A stretch of 64,000 nucleotides of DNA from Bubalus kerabau (Eukaryota; Chordata; Mammalia; Artiodactyla; Bovidae): the NCBI RefSeq assembly GCF_029407905.1, contig NC_073635.1, forward strand, positions 41,469,501 through 41,533,500. Reading direction: 5' to 3'. Positions 22,680 to 34,649 of the stretch are shown piece after piece (positions within the stretch are counted from its first letter, which is position 1; each line of letters begins with the position of its first letter). A model generated the notes under the pieces. The model was not told the DNA's origin and did not search any database. It saw only the letters and a program-made list of their open reading frames with translations. Made by a program: the position numbers and the translations under genes.

Positions 22680-23442
22680 ACAAACAGTAAATGCTGAGGA
22701 GAGTGTGGAGAGAAGGAAACCTCCTACACTGTTGGTGGGAACATAAATTGGTAGGGCTACTATGGAGAACACCTATGGAAATTGCTTAAAAAACTGAAAA
22801 TAGGGCTATAGTATTACCCTGCAATCTCACTCCTGGGCATATATCCAGAGAAAAACATCATGTGAAAAGATACATGCACCTCAATGTTCATTGCAGCACT
22901 GTTTGTAATAGCCAAGACATGGAAACAATTAAATGCCCATTGACAGAGGAGAGGATAAAGATGATGTGGTACATATATACAATGGAATGTTACTCAACCA
23001 TTAAAAAGAATGAAATAATGCCATTTTCAGCAACATGGATGGACCTAGAGATCATCATACTAAGTGTATTAAGTTAGAGAAGGAGAAATATCATATGATA
23101 AGTCCTACATGTGGAGTATAAAGAGAAGTGATACAAATGAGCCTTCTTATAAAACAGAAAGAGACTCACAAACCTGGAGAATGGTTTGCCAAGGGGAGGG
23201 ATGGGGGAAGGGATAGTTGAGGAGTTTGGGATGTATATGTACACACTACTATGTTTAAAATGAATAGCCAGCAAGGACCTACTGTATAACACATGGAACT
23301 CTGTTCAATGTTCTGTGGCAGCCCAGATGAGAAGTTAATTTATGGGAGAATGGATACGTGTGTATGTAAGGTACCCCTTCACTGTTCACCTGAAACTGTC
23401 ATAACATTGTTCATCGGTTATACCCCAATACAAAATAAAAAG
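22680..23442 (+). mobile_element. L1 3' end nested in the older L1
   Basis: Sense L1 from near the ORF2 end (gtaaatgctgaggagagtgt, gttggtgggaacataaattg) through tgcagcactgtttgtaatag, the 3' UTR (ctactgtataacacatggaa) to ataccccaatacaaaataaa. Flanking gtcaaaatatcc (about 22670) and gtccaaaatacc (23442-23453) look like a decayed target-site duplication. Sequence on either side is collinear ORF2 start, which shows that this is an insertion. Confidence 0.8.
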
Positions 23443-23498
23443 TCCAAAATACCTGTAGTAAGATCTGTATATATGCTGCCTACAAGAGAGTCAATTCA

Positions 23499-23749
23499 TC
23501 TGTGTCTCTTATGTATAATATCATATAAGAAACGAATTGTCAGTCCAGGTTTGATGCAGGATACAGGATGCTTGAAGTTGGCGCACTCAGATGACCCAGA
23601 GGGATGGTATGGGGAGGGAGGTGGGAGGGGGGTTCAGGATTGGGAACACGTGTACACCTGTGGCGGATTCATGTTGATGTATGGCAAAAGCAATACAATA
23701 TTGTAAAGTAATTAGCCTCTAATTAAAAATAAATAAATTTACATAAAAA
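23499..23749 (+). mobile_element. L1 3' UTR, 5'-truncated, nested
   Basis: Bovine-type L1 3' UTR: cagtccaggtttgatgcagg, gacccagagggatggtatgg, cctgtggcggattcatgttg, then an A-rich end. The 12-base duplication agagtcaattca is exact at 23487-23498 and 23750-23761. Confidence 0.93.
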
Positions 23750-24078
23750 AGAGTCAATTCAACCCTAAAGACACTCACAAACTGAAAGTAATAAAATGAA
23801 AATTTTATTTCATGTACATGAAAATGAAAAGAAAACCAGTGTAGAAATATTTTCAGTAAAGTTGCAAGAGACAAAATTAATAGACATAAATCTGTTGCAT
23901 TTCTATACACTTAGAATGAACTGTCACAAAGAGAAGTGGAGAAAGCAATTTTATTTACAAGTATATAAAAAAGAATAAAGTCTAACTAATTCCAACTAAG
24001 GAAGTAAAAGACCTGTATAGAAAACTCTAAGACAATAAGACACTGATGAAAGAAATTGAATATGACATTAAGAGACAG

Positions 24079-24079
<1 letters not shown>

Positions 24080-24113
<34 letters not shown>
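24080..24113. repeat. (AT)n microsatellite
   Basis: About 17 uninterrupted AT units inside old L1 ORF2 sequence. Likely length-polymorphic. Confidence 0.95.
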
Positions 24114-24116
<3 letters not shown>

Positions 24117-24847
24117 TCACAGAATGGAGGAATTAATATTATTTAAATGACCATAGTATCCACAGATTCAATGCAATTTCTATCAAAAATCAGTGGAATT
24201 TTTCACAGAACTAGAACAAATAATTCCAAAATTTCTATGGAAACACAGAAGACCCCAAGTAGCCAAAGCAATCTTCAGAAAGAAGCACAAAACTGGAGAC
24301 ATCATCCGCTCTAATTTCAAACTGTACTACAAAGCTATAGTAATCAACAGAGTATGGTACTGGCATTAAAAAAAAAAGACAGATCAACAAAACAGGATGG
24401 AAAATTCAAAAAATGAGTGCATACATATGTGGGCAATTAGTCTATGATAAAAGAGGCAAGAAAACACAACAAGGAAAAGACAACCTCTCAATAAATAGTG
24501 CTGGGAAAACTGAACAACTACATGCAAAAGACTCAAACCAGACTACTTTATCATGCAGTATACAAAAACAAACAAAAAAGCAAACAAAATACTTAATTTA
24601 AGTATTAAAAACTTAAATTTAAGACCTGAAACCATAAAAATTCTAGAAGAACACAAAGTCAGTAAGCTCTTTAATGTTAGTCTTAGTATTTTTGCAGGGG
24701 AGGGCTGTCATGTCAGGCAAGGAAAACAAGAGTTAAAATAAATAAGACTATATAAAACTAAAAAGATTATTTACATATAAGGAAACTATCCACAAAAGGA
24801 ATGCATTGCCTATTGAAATGGAGATTTTTACAAGTGATATATCTGAT

Positions 24848-25060
24848 TTTGTTGCTGTTTAGTCACTAAGTTGTGTCCAACTCTTCTGTGGCCCCATGGA
24901 GTTTAGCCCACCAGGCTCCTCTGTCCATGAACTTTCCCAGGAGAGAACACTGGAGTAGGCTGCCATTTTCTTCTCCAGGGGATCTTCCCAACCCAAGGAT
25001 AGAACCCTCCTCTCCTGCACTGACAGGGAGAGTCTTAACCACTAAGCCACAAGAGAAGCC
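24848..25060 (-). mobile_element. Bov-tA2 SINE nested in L1
   Basis: Antisense: tail gttgctgtttagtcactaag at left, ccaggggatcttcccaaccc, and the tRNA head complement (cactaagccacaagagaagc) at right. Target-site duplication tgatatatctgat (24835-24847) against tgatatatttgat (25061-25073), one mismatch. Confidence 0.93.
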
Positions 25061-25551
25061 TGATATATTTGATAAGGGCTTAATATCCAAAATATACAAA
25101 GAACTCATACAACTCAGCATCAAAAAACAAACGACCCAATTGAAAATAGGCAAAATATCTGAATAGACATTTTTCCGAAGAAACTGTACAGATAGCCAAT
25201 AGGAGCAAGAAAAGATGCTCAACATCCTTAATTATCAGGAAAATGAAAAATCAAAGCAATCACCACACACATATCAGATACTTTTATCAAAACTATTACA
25301 AATGTTGATGAGGATATGGAAAGAAGGGAACCATCTGCACAGATGGTGAGAATGTGTTCAGTCACTATACAAAACATTGTGGCAATTTCTCAAAAAATTG
25401 ATACTACAACTACTATATGATCCAGCAATTCCACCTCTGGATATTTATCAGAATAAAACAAAAACACTAATTAGAAAAGTTATCTTGTCCCCTATGTTGA
25501 TTGCAATATCATTTACTATAGCCAACACATAGAAATAATATAGGTGTCTAT

Positions 25552-27297
25552 GTAGAGGATCATGTCATCTGCAAACAGTGAGAGCTTTACTTTTTCTTTT
25601 CCAATTTGGATTCCTTTTCAAGCTACCAACAGCATTCTTCACAGAGCTAGAACAAATAATTTCACAATTTGTATGGAAATACAAAAAACCTCGAATAGCC
25701 AAAGCGATCTTGAGAAAGAAGAATGGAACTGGAGGAATCAACCTACCTGACTTCAGGCTCTACTACAAAGCCACAGTTATCAAGACAGTATGGTACTGGC
25801 ACAAAGACAGAAATATAGATCAATGGAACAAAATAGAAAGCCCAGAGATAAATCCACGCACATATGGACACCTTATCTTTGACAAAGGAGGCAAGAATAT
25901 ACAATGGATTAAAGACAAGCTCTTTAACAAGTGGTGCTGGGAAATCTGGTCAACCACTTGTAAAAGAATGAAACTAGAACACTTTCTAACACCATACACA
26001 AAAATAAACTCAAAATGGATTAAAGATCTAAACATAAGACCAGAAACTATAAAAGTCCTAGAGGAGAACATAGGCAAAACACTCTCTGACATACATCACA
26101 GCAGGATCCTCTATGACCCACCTCCCAGAATATTGGAAATAAAAGCAAAAATAAACAAATGGGACCTAATTAACCTTAAAAGCTTCTGCACATCAAAGGA
26201 AACTATTAGCAAGGTGAAAAGACAGCCTTCAGAATGGGAGAAGATAATAGCAAATGAAGCAACTGACAAACAACTAATCTCAAAAATATACAAGCAACTC
26301 CTACAGCTCAACTCCAGAAAAATAAATGACCCAATCAAAAAATGGGCCAAAGAACTAAATAGACATTTCTCCAAAGAAGACATACAGATGGCTAACAAAC
26401 ACATGAAAAGATGCTCAACATCACTCATTATTAGAGAAATGCAAATCAAAACCACTATGAGGTACCATTTCACATCAGTCAGAATGGCTGCGATCCAAAA
26501 GTCTACAAGTAATAAATGCTGGAGAGGGTGTGGAGAAAAGGGAACCCTCTTCCACTGTTGGTGGGAATGCAAACTAGTACAGCCACTATGGAGAACAGTG
26601 TGGAGATTCCTTTAAAAACTGGAAATAGACCTGCCTTATGATCCAGCAATCCCACTGCTGGGCATACACACTGAGGAAACCAGAAGGGGAAGGGACACGA
26701 GTACCCCAATGTTCATCGCAGCACTGTTTATAATAGCCAGGACATGGAAGCAACCTAGATGTCCATCAGCAGATGAATGGATAAGAAAGCAGTGGTACAT
26801 ATACACAATGGAGTATTATTCAGCCATTAAAAAGAATACATTTGAATCAGTTCTAATGAGGTGGATGAAACTGGAGCCTATTATACAGAGTGAAGTAAGC
26901 CAGAAAGAAAAACACCAATACAGTATACTAATGCATATATATGGAATTTAGAAAGATGATAACAATAACCCTGTGTACGAGACAGCGAAAGAGACACTGA
27001 TGTATAGAACAGTCTTATGGACTCTGTGGGAGAGGGAGAGGGTGGGAAGATTTGGGAGAATGGCATTGAAACATGTAAAATATCATGTATGAAACGAGTT
27101 GCCAGTCCAGGTTCGATGCATGATACTGGATGCTTGGGGCTGTTGCACTGGGACGACCCAGAGGGATGGAATGGGGAGGGAGGAGGGGGGGGGTTCGGGA
27201 TGGGGAACACATGTATACCTGTGGCAGATTCATTTTGCTATTTGGCAAAACTAATACAATTATGTAAAGTTTAAAAATAAAATAAAATTTAAAAAAA
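25552..27297 (+). mobile_element. Young L1 with inverted 5' end (twin priming)
   Basis: 25552-25617 is L1 in minus orientation; its complement encodes GIQIGKEKVKLSLFADDMIL, the RT active-site segment. From 25618 the element runs in plus orientation from further down ORF2 to an A-rich tail at 27297. The order inverted 5' piece, gap, sense 3' piece is the twin-priming signature. An exact 21-base target-site duplication (core aaataatataggtgtctat) flanks it at 25531-25551 and 27298-27318. Confidence 0.95.
25618..26951 (+). pseudogene. L1 ORF2 C-terminal region, one nonsense codon
   Basis: The frame starts at LPTAFFTELEQIISQF and stays open for about 330 codons through LPDFRLYYKATVIKTVWYW, HFSKEDIQMANKHMKRCS and the cysteine motif C-X3-C-X7-H-X4-C (KCWRGCGEKGTLFHCWWECK), to WRTVWRFL. 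A single TAA at about 26613 interrupts it; the same frame is open again to 26951 (IRKQWYIYTMEYYSAIKKN). The endonuclease and most of the RT are absent because of the 5' inversion and truncation, so it is dead on arrival. Confidence 0.93.
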
Positions 27298-27362
27298 AGA
27301 AATAATATAGGTGTCTATCTAAAGAGGAATGGATAGAGAAGATGTGATATATATATTATGTA

Positions 27363-27403
27363 TGTATGTGTGTGTGTATATATATACACACACACGTATA
27401 CAT
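27363..27403. repeat. TG/TA/CA inverted repeat
   Basis: A (tg)n run, a (ta)n centre and a (ca)n run form a nearly perfect self-complementary stretch of about 40 bases. It could extrude as a cruciform or form Z-DNA. It lies in the 3' tail of the old L1. Confidence 0.85.
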
Positions 27404-27404
27404 T

Positions 27405-27796
27405 GCCATAAAGAAGGCTGAGTGCTGAGGAATTGATGTTTCAAATTGTAGTACTGGAGAAGACTCTTAAGAGTTCATTTGACAGCAAGGAGATGAAACC
27501 AGTCAATCCTAAAGGAAATCAACCCTGTATATTCATTGGAAGACTGATACTGAAGCTCCAATACCATGGCCATCTAATGAGAAGATCCGACTTATTGGAA
27601 AAGAGCCTGATGCTGGGAAAGATTGAGGGCAGGAGGAGAAGGGGATGACAGAGGATGAGATGGTTGGACTGCATCACTGACTCAATGGACATGAGTTAGA
27701 ACAAACTCCAGGAGATACTGAAGGACAGGGAAGCCTGAAGTGCTGCAATCCATGGGGTTGTAAAGAGTCAGACATGAGTGAGCAACTGAACAACAA
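27405..27796 (+). mobile_element. BovB LINE 3' fragment nested in L1
   Basis: Sense BovB from cataaagaaggctgagtgct (YGCE-W-V-KKAEH region) to the 3' end gagtgagcaactgaacaaca. Several indels. The final gaactgaacaacaa is a degenerate terminal repeat. Confidence 0.92.
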
Positions 27797-28320
27797 ATAT
27801 TACTCAGACATAAAAAAATAATTAAATTTTACCTTTTGCTAAGTGAAATAAATCAAAGAGAGAAAGACAAATATTGTATGATACCACTTATGTGTAGCAT
27901 ATAAAAAAACAAAACAAACAAATGTTTGCCAGTGTAGAAAGAGGAAGGAATATGAAAAAAATGGGTGAGGGGGGATTAAGAGCACGAACTTCCAGTTACA
28001 GAATAAATGTGCTATGGGCATGAAATCTATAGTGTGAAGACTGTAATTAATAACTATATAGTATCTTTGTATGGTGACATAACTAGACTTATCATGATGT
28101 ATGTTGAAATGTATAAAAATCACTATGTTATGTAACAGGAGCTAACATAGTATTGGAGGTCAATTATACTTTAAAAACAAACTCATAAGAAAAGAAATCA
28201 GATTCGTGATTACCAGAGGTTGGTGGTGAGGTGAGGAAAAATTAGATGAAGGCAATAAAAAACTGCAAGTTTCAAGTTATATGATAAATAAGTACTTAAT
28301 TAAATGAATTTAAGTAATTT

Positions 28321-28627
28321 TAAAATAATCATCAGTATATACATTTTAAAGTACACTGAATGTTTTGTTCAATTTTCACAGAACTTTGAATTATGTTTTG
28401 ATACAAAAATGGTAATCTTAAGCAATAAGTTGAATATTATCTCCTTCCTTTGTGGGTATTAAAATACAAGTATTAGAAGCTTCTCAGAATGAGACTCATG
28501 TACCCATTCAAAATATGCAAAAGAACTCAGAATAATCTTCCCATTATCTACATTTTTAATTATTTTATTTCTAAAAATGACAAGATTTGAACTACCTATG
28601 ACCAATATAACACAAAAAATGATTTTG
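28321..28627. other. No recognisable feature
   Basis: AT-rich spacer between the old L1 and a BovB. Nothing to report. Confidence 0.4.
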
Positions 28628-29085
28628 CAGATTGTTGTTGTTGTTTTTGTTGTTGTTCAGTCATATGGTCATGTCTTTACAACCCCAAGGACTGCAATAT
28701 TCAAGGCTTCTCTGTTTTTCATCTCCCAGGGTTTGCTCAAACTCATATCCATTGAGTCAGTGATGCCACCCAACCATTTCATCTTCTGTCCCCGCTTCTC
28801 CTCCCTCCCTCAATTTTTCCCAGCATCGGGTTCTTTTTCAATAAGTCAGATCCTCGCATCAGGTAGCCCAAGTATTGGAGCTTCAGCTTCAGCATCAGTC
28901 CTTCCAATGAATATTTAGGGTGGATTTCCTTGGATTTCCTTTAGGACTGACTGGTTTCATCTCCTTGCTGTCCCAGGGGCTCTCAAGAATCTTCTCCAGC
29001 ACCACAGTTTGAAAGTATATATTTATTCTTCAGTGCTCAACCTTCATTTTGGTCCAACTCTCACATCTGTATATGACTAATGGAA
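28628..29085 (-). mobile_element. BovB LINE 3' fragment
   Basis: Antisense BovB: gttgttgttcagtcatatgg at the 3' terminus, then ccattgagtcagtgatgcca, catcaggtagcccaagtatt, ending near tggtccaactctcacatctg. A (ttg)n stretch precedes it. A small internal duplication (ttccttggatttcct) sits at about 28924-28942. The spacer 29086-29302 shows nothing. Confidence 0.9.
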
Positions 29086-29302
29086 AGTGTTGATTATCAT
29101 CTATTTTTTTAAATTATATGAAACTACAAAACTCCTAACCAAAAATATACAGAAATGGAGCATATATAATGGGAAGTACAGTACACAGAAAATGTTTGAT
29201 TTTTTTCAGATCAATTGTATTTCAAAGAAATGTCATCTTTAACTTCCAATTACATCATAGTTATATTGTGAAAGAAATAGAATGGACTGTAATATAATTG
29301 TG

Positions 29303-29565
29303 TTGCTGCTGCTGCTAAATTGCTTCAGTCGTGTCCGACGCTGTGCGACCCCATAGACAGCAGCCCATTAGGCTCCTCTGTCCCTGGGATTCTCCAGGCA
29401 AGAACACTGGAGTGGGTTGCCATTTCCTTCTCCAATGCATGAAGGTGAAAAGTGAAAGTGAAGTTGCTCAGTCATGTCCGACTCTTAACGACCCCATGGA
29501 CTGCAGCCTACCAGGCTCCTCCATCTATGGATTTTCCAGGCAAGACTACTGGAGTGGGGTGCCAT
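29303..29565 (-). mobile_element. Bov-A2 SINE
   Basis: Complement of the dimeric Bov-A2: (gct)n at left is the complement of the (agc)n tail, followed by two units joined at ccaatgcatgaaggtgaaaa, and gactactggagtggggtgcc at right. Low divergence. No clear target-site duplication. Confidence 0.95.
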
Positions 29566-30984
29566 GGTATTCAAGATCTTCCTGAATTTATGATAAATAC
29601 TAAATTTTATATTTGATACCCTTCCTATTCATTTTGTTTCATCTGCCAAATCTTTAAACACAAAAGTCAACATAAGTTACAATCTACTATTTATGCCAAA
29701 ATTATAATAAATAAATAGAGAATATTAGTACTGGCAGTTTGCCTAATGAGATGCTGCTTCAAATGTGCAAGCTCGGCAAATGACTTGTAAAATGTCACTG
29801 GAAATTAAAAGTAACAACATTTCATGAAAAGTTGCAGCAACCAGAGACTGAAACGTCTTTACTCAATTCACATTCCTAAAGCTTTGCCTATTTGACATGA
29901 TGATATAGGCATACTCAAAAATAGGCACAAATTATGCTATAACATCTGATACTTTTCAAAAGAAAAATTTGGGAGACTGATAAAGTGGAATATTGCTTAT
30001 AATGTGATTCTGAGGCTGCTCTGTAAGTTGCTATGATTTATTTTTACAAAACCCTTTAATTCATTATTTATTTTATACCTTTCTAAGTTGTTTGGGTAGT
30101 GAAATAAAAGTGATAGACTTAGTTTTATTCCGCAGCAGAAGTATATAGAGCTATTCTAAAAAAAATAGGAAGTAGACTTGTTTGCATTACTCTCTTCAGT
30201 TTGAGTTGCAAATCATTATTTCATTTTACATTAGCCAGTTTATTCTGTAACTAAAAGAGAGAAGTTTTGCTTAACATTCTCTTGACAATTACCTTTTGAA
30301 ATGGTTTAGGGACTCTCAAGTGATGAAAAAATTATACACATAATTATGAAAAAAATATGATTGTCAATAACCTAAATATGTATGAAGCTGAGAGCAACTC
30401 CTTTTGGTACTTAAATCAATTAATACCTGTATTATTTAATATATTAATGTAAATTGTTTAATATAATTTGTTACACTTTCATCCTCACCTCTATTTTGAT
30501 AAGGGCATATTTGCTTGGCTTTTACACCAAAGAAGGTTTGTAATAAGCTCTCATAATGATGGTAACTTACTAGGCAAACTTATGCTCAGAGATCATGTGG
30601 ATATTCAACTCAGACTGCAATAATGGAAATCATTTCTATTCACTTAATGTATTAGCTAAATTATAAAAGGTGTCTTAAAATGAATAGCAGGGAATATGTG
30701 AGAACATATACCTGAGCTTAGAAAGCAGACACCAATAAGATAAAAGTTTAATTAAATATATACGGCTAAATAGTAAATTTTAGAAATCATAAGCTGCATG
30801 GAATTTAACCAACTACATGAATAAATTTGTGGTTCAGAATTTGAAGGGTAGGACATAGTGTTTATTTACATTAAATGTGAATACAACACCTATCTCAGCT
30901 CTTATTTCATTTGATCCAAAGAGCAAAAGTGTCTTTGTCTTTAACATGTCATACTATAGGGATTTTTTGGGAAATTTAGTTAAT
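29566..30984. other. Unrecognised, repeat-poor sequence
   Basis: About 1.4 kb of AT-rich, non-repetitive sequence. No transposon signature, long frame or RNA gene. It could be ordinary unique spacer or hold regulatory sequence. Confidence 0.4.
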
Positions 30985-31290
30985 TTGCAATATTGTGATA
31001 GTTTCAGCTGTACAGTAAAGTGATTCAGTTATGCATATATATCAATATAGAGAACATATATATTCTTTTACACTATCTTCCATTGCAGGTTATTACAAGA
31101 TATTGAGTATACTACCCTGTGCTATAGAGTGGGTCCTTGATGTTTATCTATTTTATATATGTGTGTATATTTTAATCTAAAACCCCTAATTTATTCCTCC
31201 CTACTCTTTTGGTAATCATGTTTGTTTTCTGTGTCTATGACACTATAAATAAGCTCATTTGTATCATTTTTTTAATTCCACATATAAAGT
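30985..31290 (-). mobile_element. L1 3' UTR fragment
   Basis: Antisense L1 3' UTR: gctgtacagtaaagtgattc, agttatgcatatatatcaat, accctgtgctatagagtggg, aataagctcatttgtatcat and aattccacatataaag. Divergent, no target-site duplication seen. Confidence 0.8.
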
Positions 31291-34200
31291 TCAGTGCAGA
31301 TGTTTCATTCATTTTCAAGTACTAAATCATACAACCAAATTACAATATAGATGTTATAGACAAATTAAAGTGATTAAAATAGAAAGGAATGATTTCTCCT
31401 TTCTTTCCTAGATCACTGTTGTTATAAAAAATTTAGCTAAAAGCCAAATGATGTTTTAACTCTCAGAAGTAAGAGAAATCAAATCATTTTACATTATTAG
31501 GCCCCAATAGCTTCTGCAAAACTCATCTCTAATATCCTTTAATTTTTATAAATAATGCCAATATTTGATAGCTTCATTGACCAGAAACAAATTCCTGATC
31601 TCACATTTTAGAAATATCAAGTTGAAAATGATGTGTAGTTTTGGTTATGAATGGAATAATTTACTCATAACTACAAATTGAAATGAAACCTGATAGAATA
31701 TTAAAGCACTGGACTTTAAGTTTATTTGAGAAATTAGAGTTAATACATTTTAAATTCAAATAATTTTAGCCACATATATGTTCAGTCACACAGAGAGTGA
31801 TTATGAGTGTAAGGAAGGATTATGACACCAGTCTCTATTTCAGGTAATAATGCAGCTGTAAAATATTGAAAAGGCACAGGTTAAGTACTAAGAGTTTGTA
31901 CCCTTAGTACTATCTATCTCCCTTTGCCCCACACAATGTTTTCAAAAGATTCAGGTAATTGACTGGAGAAATAATTATCAGTTGAGTTGTCTGTTCATTC
32001 TATAAAGAAATGTAATAATACGATCAATTAAAAAAATCATTTTGTATGGTAATCTACAGACCCAGATTCTATTTTTAGTAGAAGAGTTGATCCTCACTAA
32101 TTTTGGTAAAGGATCTTTCAAGTGGTCCTGGGGTATCACTTGAAAAGATTATGACTAGGGAGAAATTGTGTAACTATAGTTAAAGAAGACAAAATAAGTG
32201 AAGTTGCATTCAAAATTATTTGTCATTTCAAATTCTGTTCATTTTTCCCTCAACTATCGTCCAAATGAGACTATTAGACAGTATCAGTAGGTCAGTTTGT
32301 CTAAGCTCTTTTCTTAGTAAACAACCATCTCTCATTTTCCTTACCTTAAAAATTTGAAATTTCAGCCAACTACTTGTCATTGTGCATAACTTTGAATATG
32401 TAATTTTTAAAATATTACATAGATATATGTAAATAATCATTCAGTAGAAAAATGCTTAGTATCAAATAAAGGAAAAATCCAAAGGAGTTAGTAATCTTTT
32501 ATTAATTGTAGAAGAGAATTTTAAAAAGTTAACTCCAGAATAATTCTCTCTATTTGCATTTTAAATACTTAATATAAACTTTAGGCAGCTGAGAATTTTT
32601 AATTTATTCTGATACAAGGTAGATTTGACTTAAAATGTATCATTACATGATGGGATGATAAGACACAGTGGGAGCAATACATAAGGATTCAAGGCAACTT
32701 GGCATTGAACTCTACTTATACCTTATTGAATGAAAATGGAACAGTCATTACTAATCTCTGTTGCCCTGTGCTCTCTCCTGTACCATTGATGTATTTGACA
32801 CATAATATTTCAAGTCCTTTCTTTCAATATTTTGTGAGAAAACAGTACTATTCTTTTTTCCAGAGCATTCATTTATTGTGTGTATTTAAATTCTAAACTA
32901 TGCAACTGCAAATTTTCAATGTTAAAATGCAAATTGATTTTGCATAACTACCAATGAAAGGAGCAGGAGTTCTACCCTCCCTGTCAGTTGTAGCAGTTCA
33001 AGCAGGTAAAATTTAATAAACAGCCATTTGGTGCTTAACTGCAAGTTGGATTTAACTTTCTTGACATAATTGAATTGCCAATAACCTGGTACTAGGGTGA
33101 CTTGCTGGGTTCCAGAGCTCAAAATGTTTCCATAGGCAGCCCATCTGTTGCTTAATTTTAATGATGCCTGTGTACTTAAATAGATAATAATAAACTCTCT
33201 ACTGAAAATGAAAGAAGGTCTTGTGTTTTCTTTATTTTACCAAAGTACTTTAAAGTTAGAATATGGACTATTTAAGAACCATAGCGATGCCTACCTGTCC
33301 CAGTCATTCATTGCAATCAAAATTTAAAATAAACATGTACTTTTATTTTATGAAAGTAAATCAATAGATTAAAAATAGAAGTATACATTTATTTTATATT
33401 AGTGAAACACAGCAACTAAGTACTTATGAATCACTGAAACAGTTTAAAAGAAAATGTAAATTTTCCTCAATGTTTAAAAGAAACAAATAATTGTGCTCTA
33501 ATTTTTCTCATAAGAAGCTTTAATTCTGACAAGCTCATTAATTTGCATTACAGATAGTTTTTTTTGGGCTTCAACTGTGAGCAAGACAAGTCAGTTGGGC
33601 AGCTGCTTGAGATGTCCAAACTAAGAAGAAATTAGAATAAGTATGTCCGTTAGCTCAGCTCTCTACACAGGATGCGTCACATAAACTGTGAAATTGAAAT
33701 TGTAACTTACTCCTACATAGTGTACAACCATATTTAGTGGGAAGAGGGGGTAGGAAAGCATCCTTCACCCAGCGCAGTAGTCACCAACATTAAGGAAATT
33801 ATGAAGTTATTTGAAGAATGTAGAATATAAAGAAGCAGCAAATTATTAGCAATTGTGTTCATGTCTGTTCACAGATTAAGGTCAGCAAAATTCATCCTAA
33901 TGATTTTATATAAAAAATAAATAGGTAACATATAACACCTTTTAGGTAATGTAAGACTACAAGATTGTTCTTAAATTATAAGCAGGGAATTGACTCAATT
34001 TGTCATAGTAGTCTTCAAGAGACAATATTTCACCTTGTCTTTCAGCTAATTTATGCCAATTCATTTGTGTTTATTTCATTTTACAGAGTATAAAGACTAG
34101 AATTTATATAACAAAAAATAAAATTTGAATAGTTATACTCACTATAATGCTTGAAAGTCATAACTTTGTAAGCACATACACACGTATATAATTTCAAACT

Positions 34201-34462
34201 TATTTGAATCAATTGAGTTTAGCTTTAATAAATGATTACCTGAAGAAAGATTAGATATTTGCTTAAATTATTAGTAAGATTGCATTTCTAGGGAGTGAGA
34301 TATGAAGCAGAAAAAATTAGAAATTTCAACATAAACAGTAATTTGGAAATAAGGGCAGGTTTCTCAGCATATCTTGGTTAGAATAAAAGGAAACTAGATA
34401 CTAACCTCTAGAGAGCACTGCTTTGGAAATAGATATGGAGTTTTGAGAGAAATATAGAAAAT
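31291..34462. other. Longest repeat-poor block; candidate conserved non-coding DNA
   Basis: Over 3 kb in which I recognise no transposon. Two stretches stand out: 32900-33150 and 33480-33720, non-repetitive and less monotonously AT-rich. Each carries a POU octamer (atgcaaat at 32927-32934; atttgcat at 33541-33548, the latter right after cattaa). No frame above about 70 codons and no splice-site pattern that I would trust. Regulatory function is an inference; cross-species alignment is the test. Confidence 0.4.
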
Positions 34463-34470
34463 AAAAACAC

Positions 34471-34570
34471 AGGATGGGGAACATATGTATACCTGTGGCG
34501 GATTCATTTTGATATTTGGCAAAACTAATACAGTTATGTAAAGTTTAAAAATAAAATAAAATTAAAAAAA
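34471..34570 (+). mobile_element. Young L1 3' end, ~100 bases
   Basis: aggatggggaacatatgtat, acctgtggcggattcatttt, ggcaaaactaatacagttat and an A tail. Target-site duplication aaaaacac at 34463-34470 and 34571-34578. Very short but complete in structure. Confidence 0.92.
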
Positions 34571-34649
34571 AAAAACACTGAACAGAAAATGCATATGAAA
34601 ATATGAAGCCTACAGCTGGACATAATGGTAAATGAAAATGTTAAAAAGA

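Larger units (their letters stand above)
23443..25551 (+). mobile_element. Old L1 ORF2 region (middle part of the composite)
   Basis: Resumes at ctgtatatatgctgcctaca (ORF2 endonuclease-RT side), passes gcaagagacaaaattaatag, gaaatctatagaa-like and aactagaacaaataattcca text, caaagctatagtaatcaaca, ttaatatccaaaatatacaa, and ends in ORF2-tail sequence at 25551. It is full of stops and has internal deletions. Insertions at 23499-23749 and 24848-25060 lie inside it. Confidence 0.85.
27319..28320 (+). mobile_element. Old L1 3' end (last part of the composite), split by BovB
   Basis: 27319-27404 continues exactly where 25551 stops (aaagaggaatggatagagaa). After a BovB, 27797 resumes with atattactcagacataaaaa, then atgataccacttatgtgtag, the 3' UTR, and cagaggttggtggtgaggtg to about 28320. 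Confidence 0.85.

Noticed and set aside
23293..23706. 137-codon plus-strand frame
   Set aside because: It spans the junction of an L1 3' end, old ORF2 and a short inserted L1 3' UTR, so it is a mosaic of non-coding sequence.
25552..27297. Potentially active L1
   Set aside because: It lacks the 5' UTR, ORF1, endonuclease and most of RT, and ORF2 has a nonsense codon.
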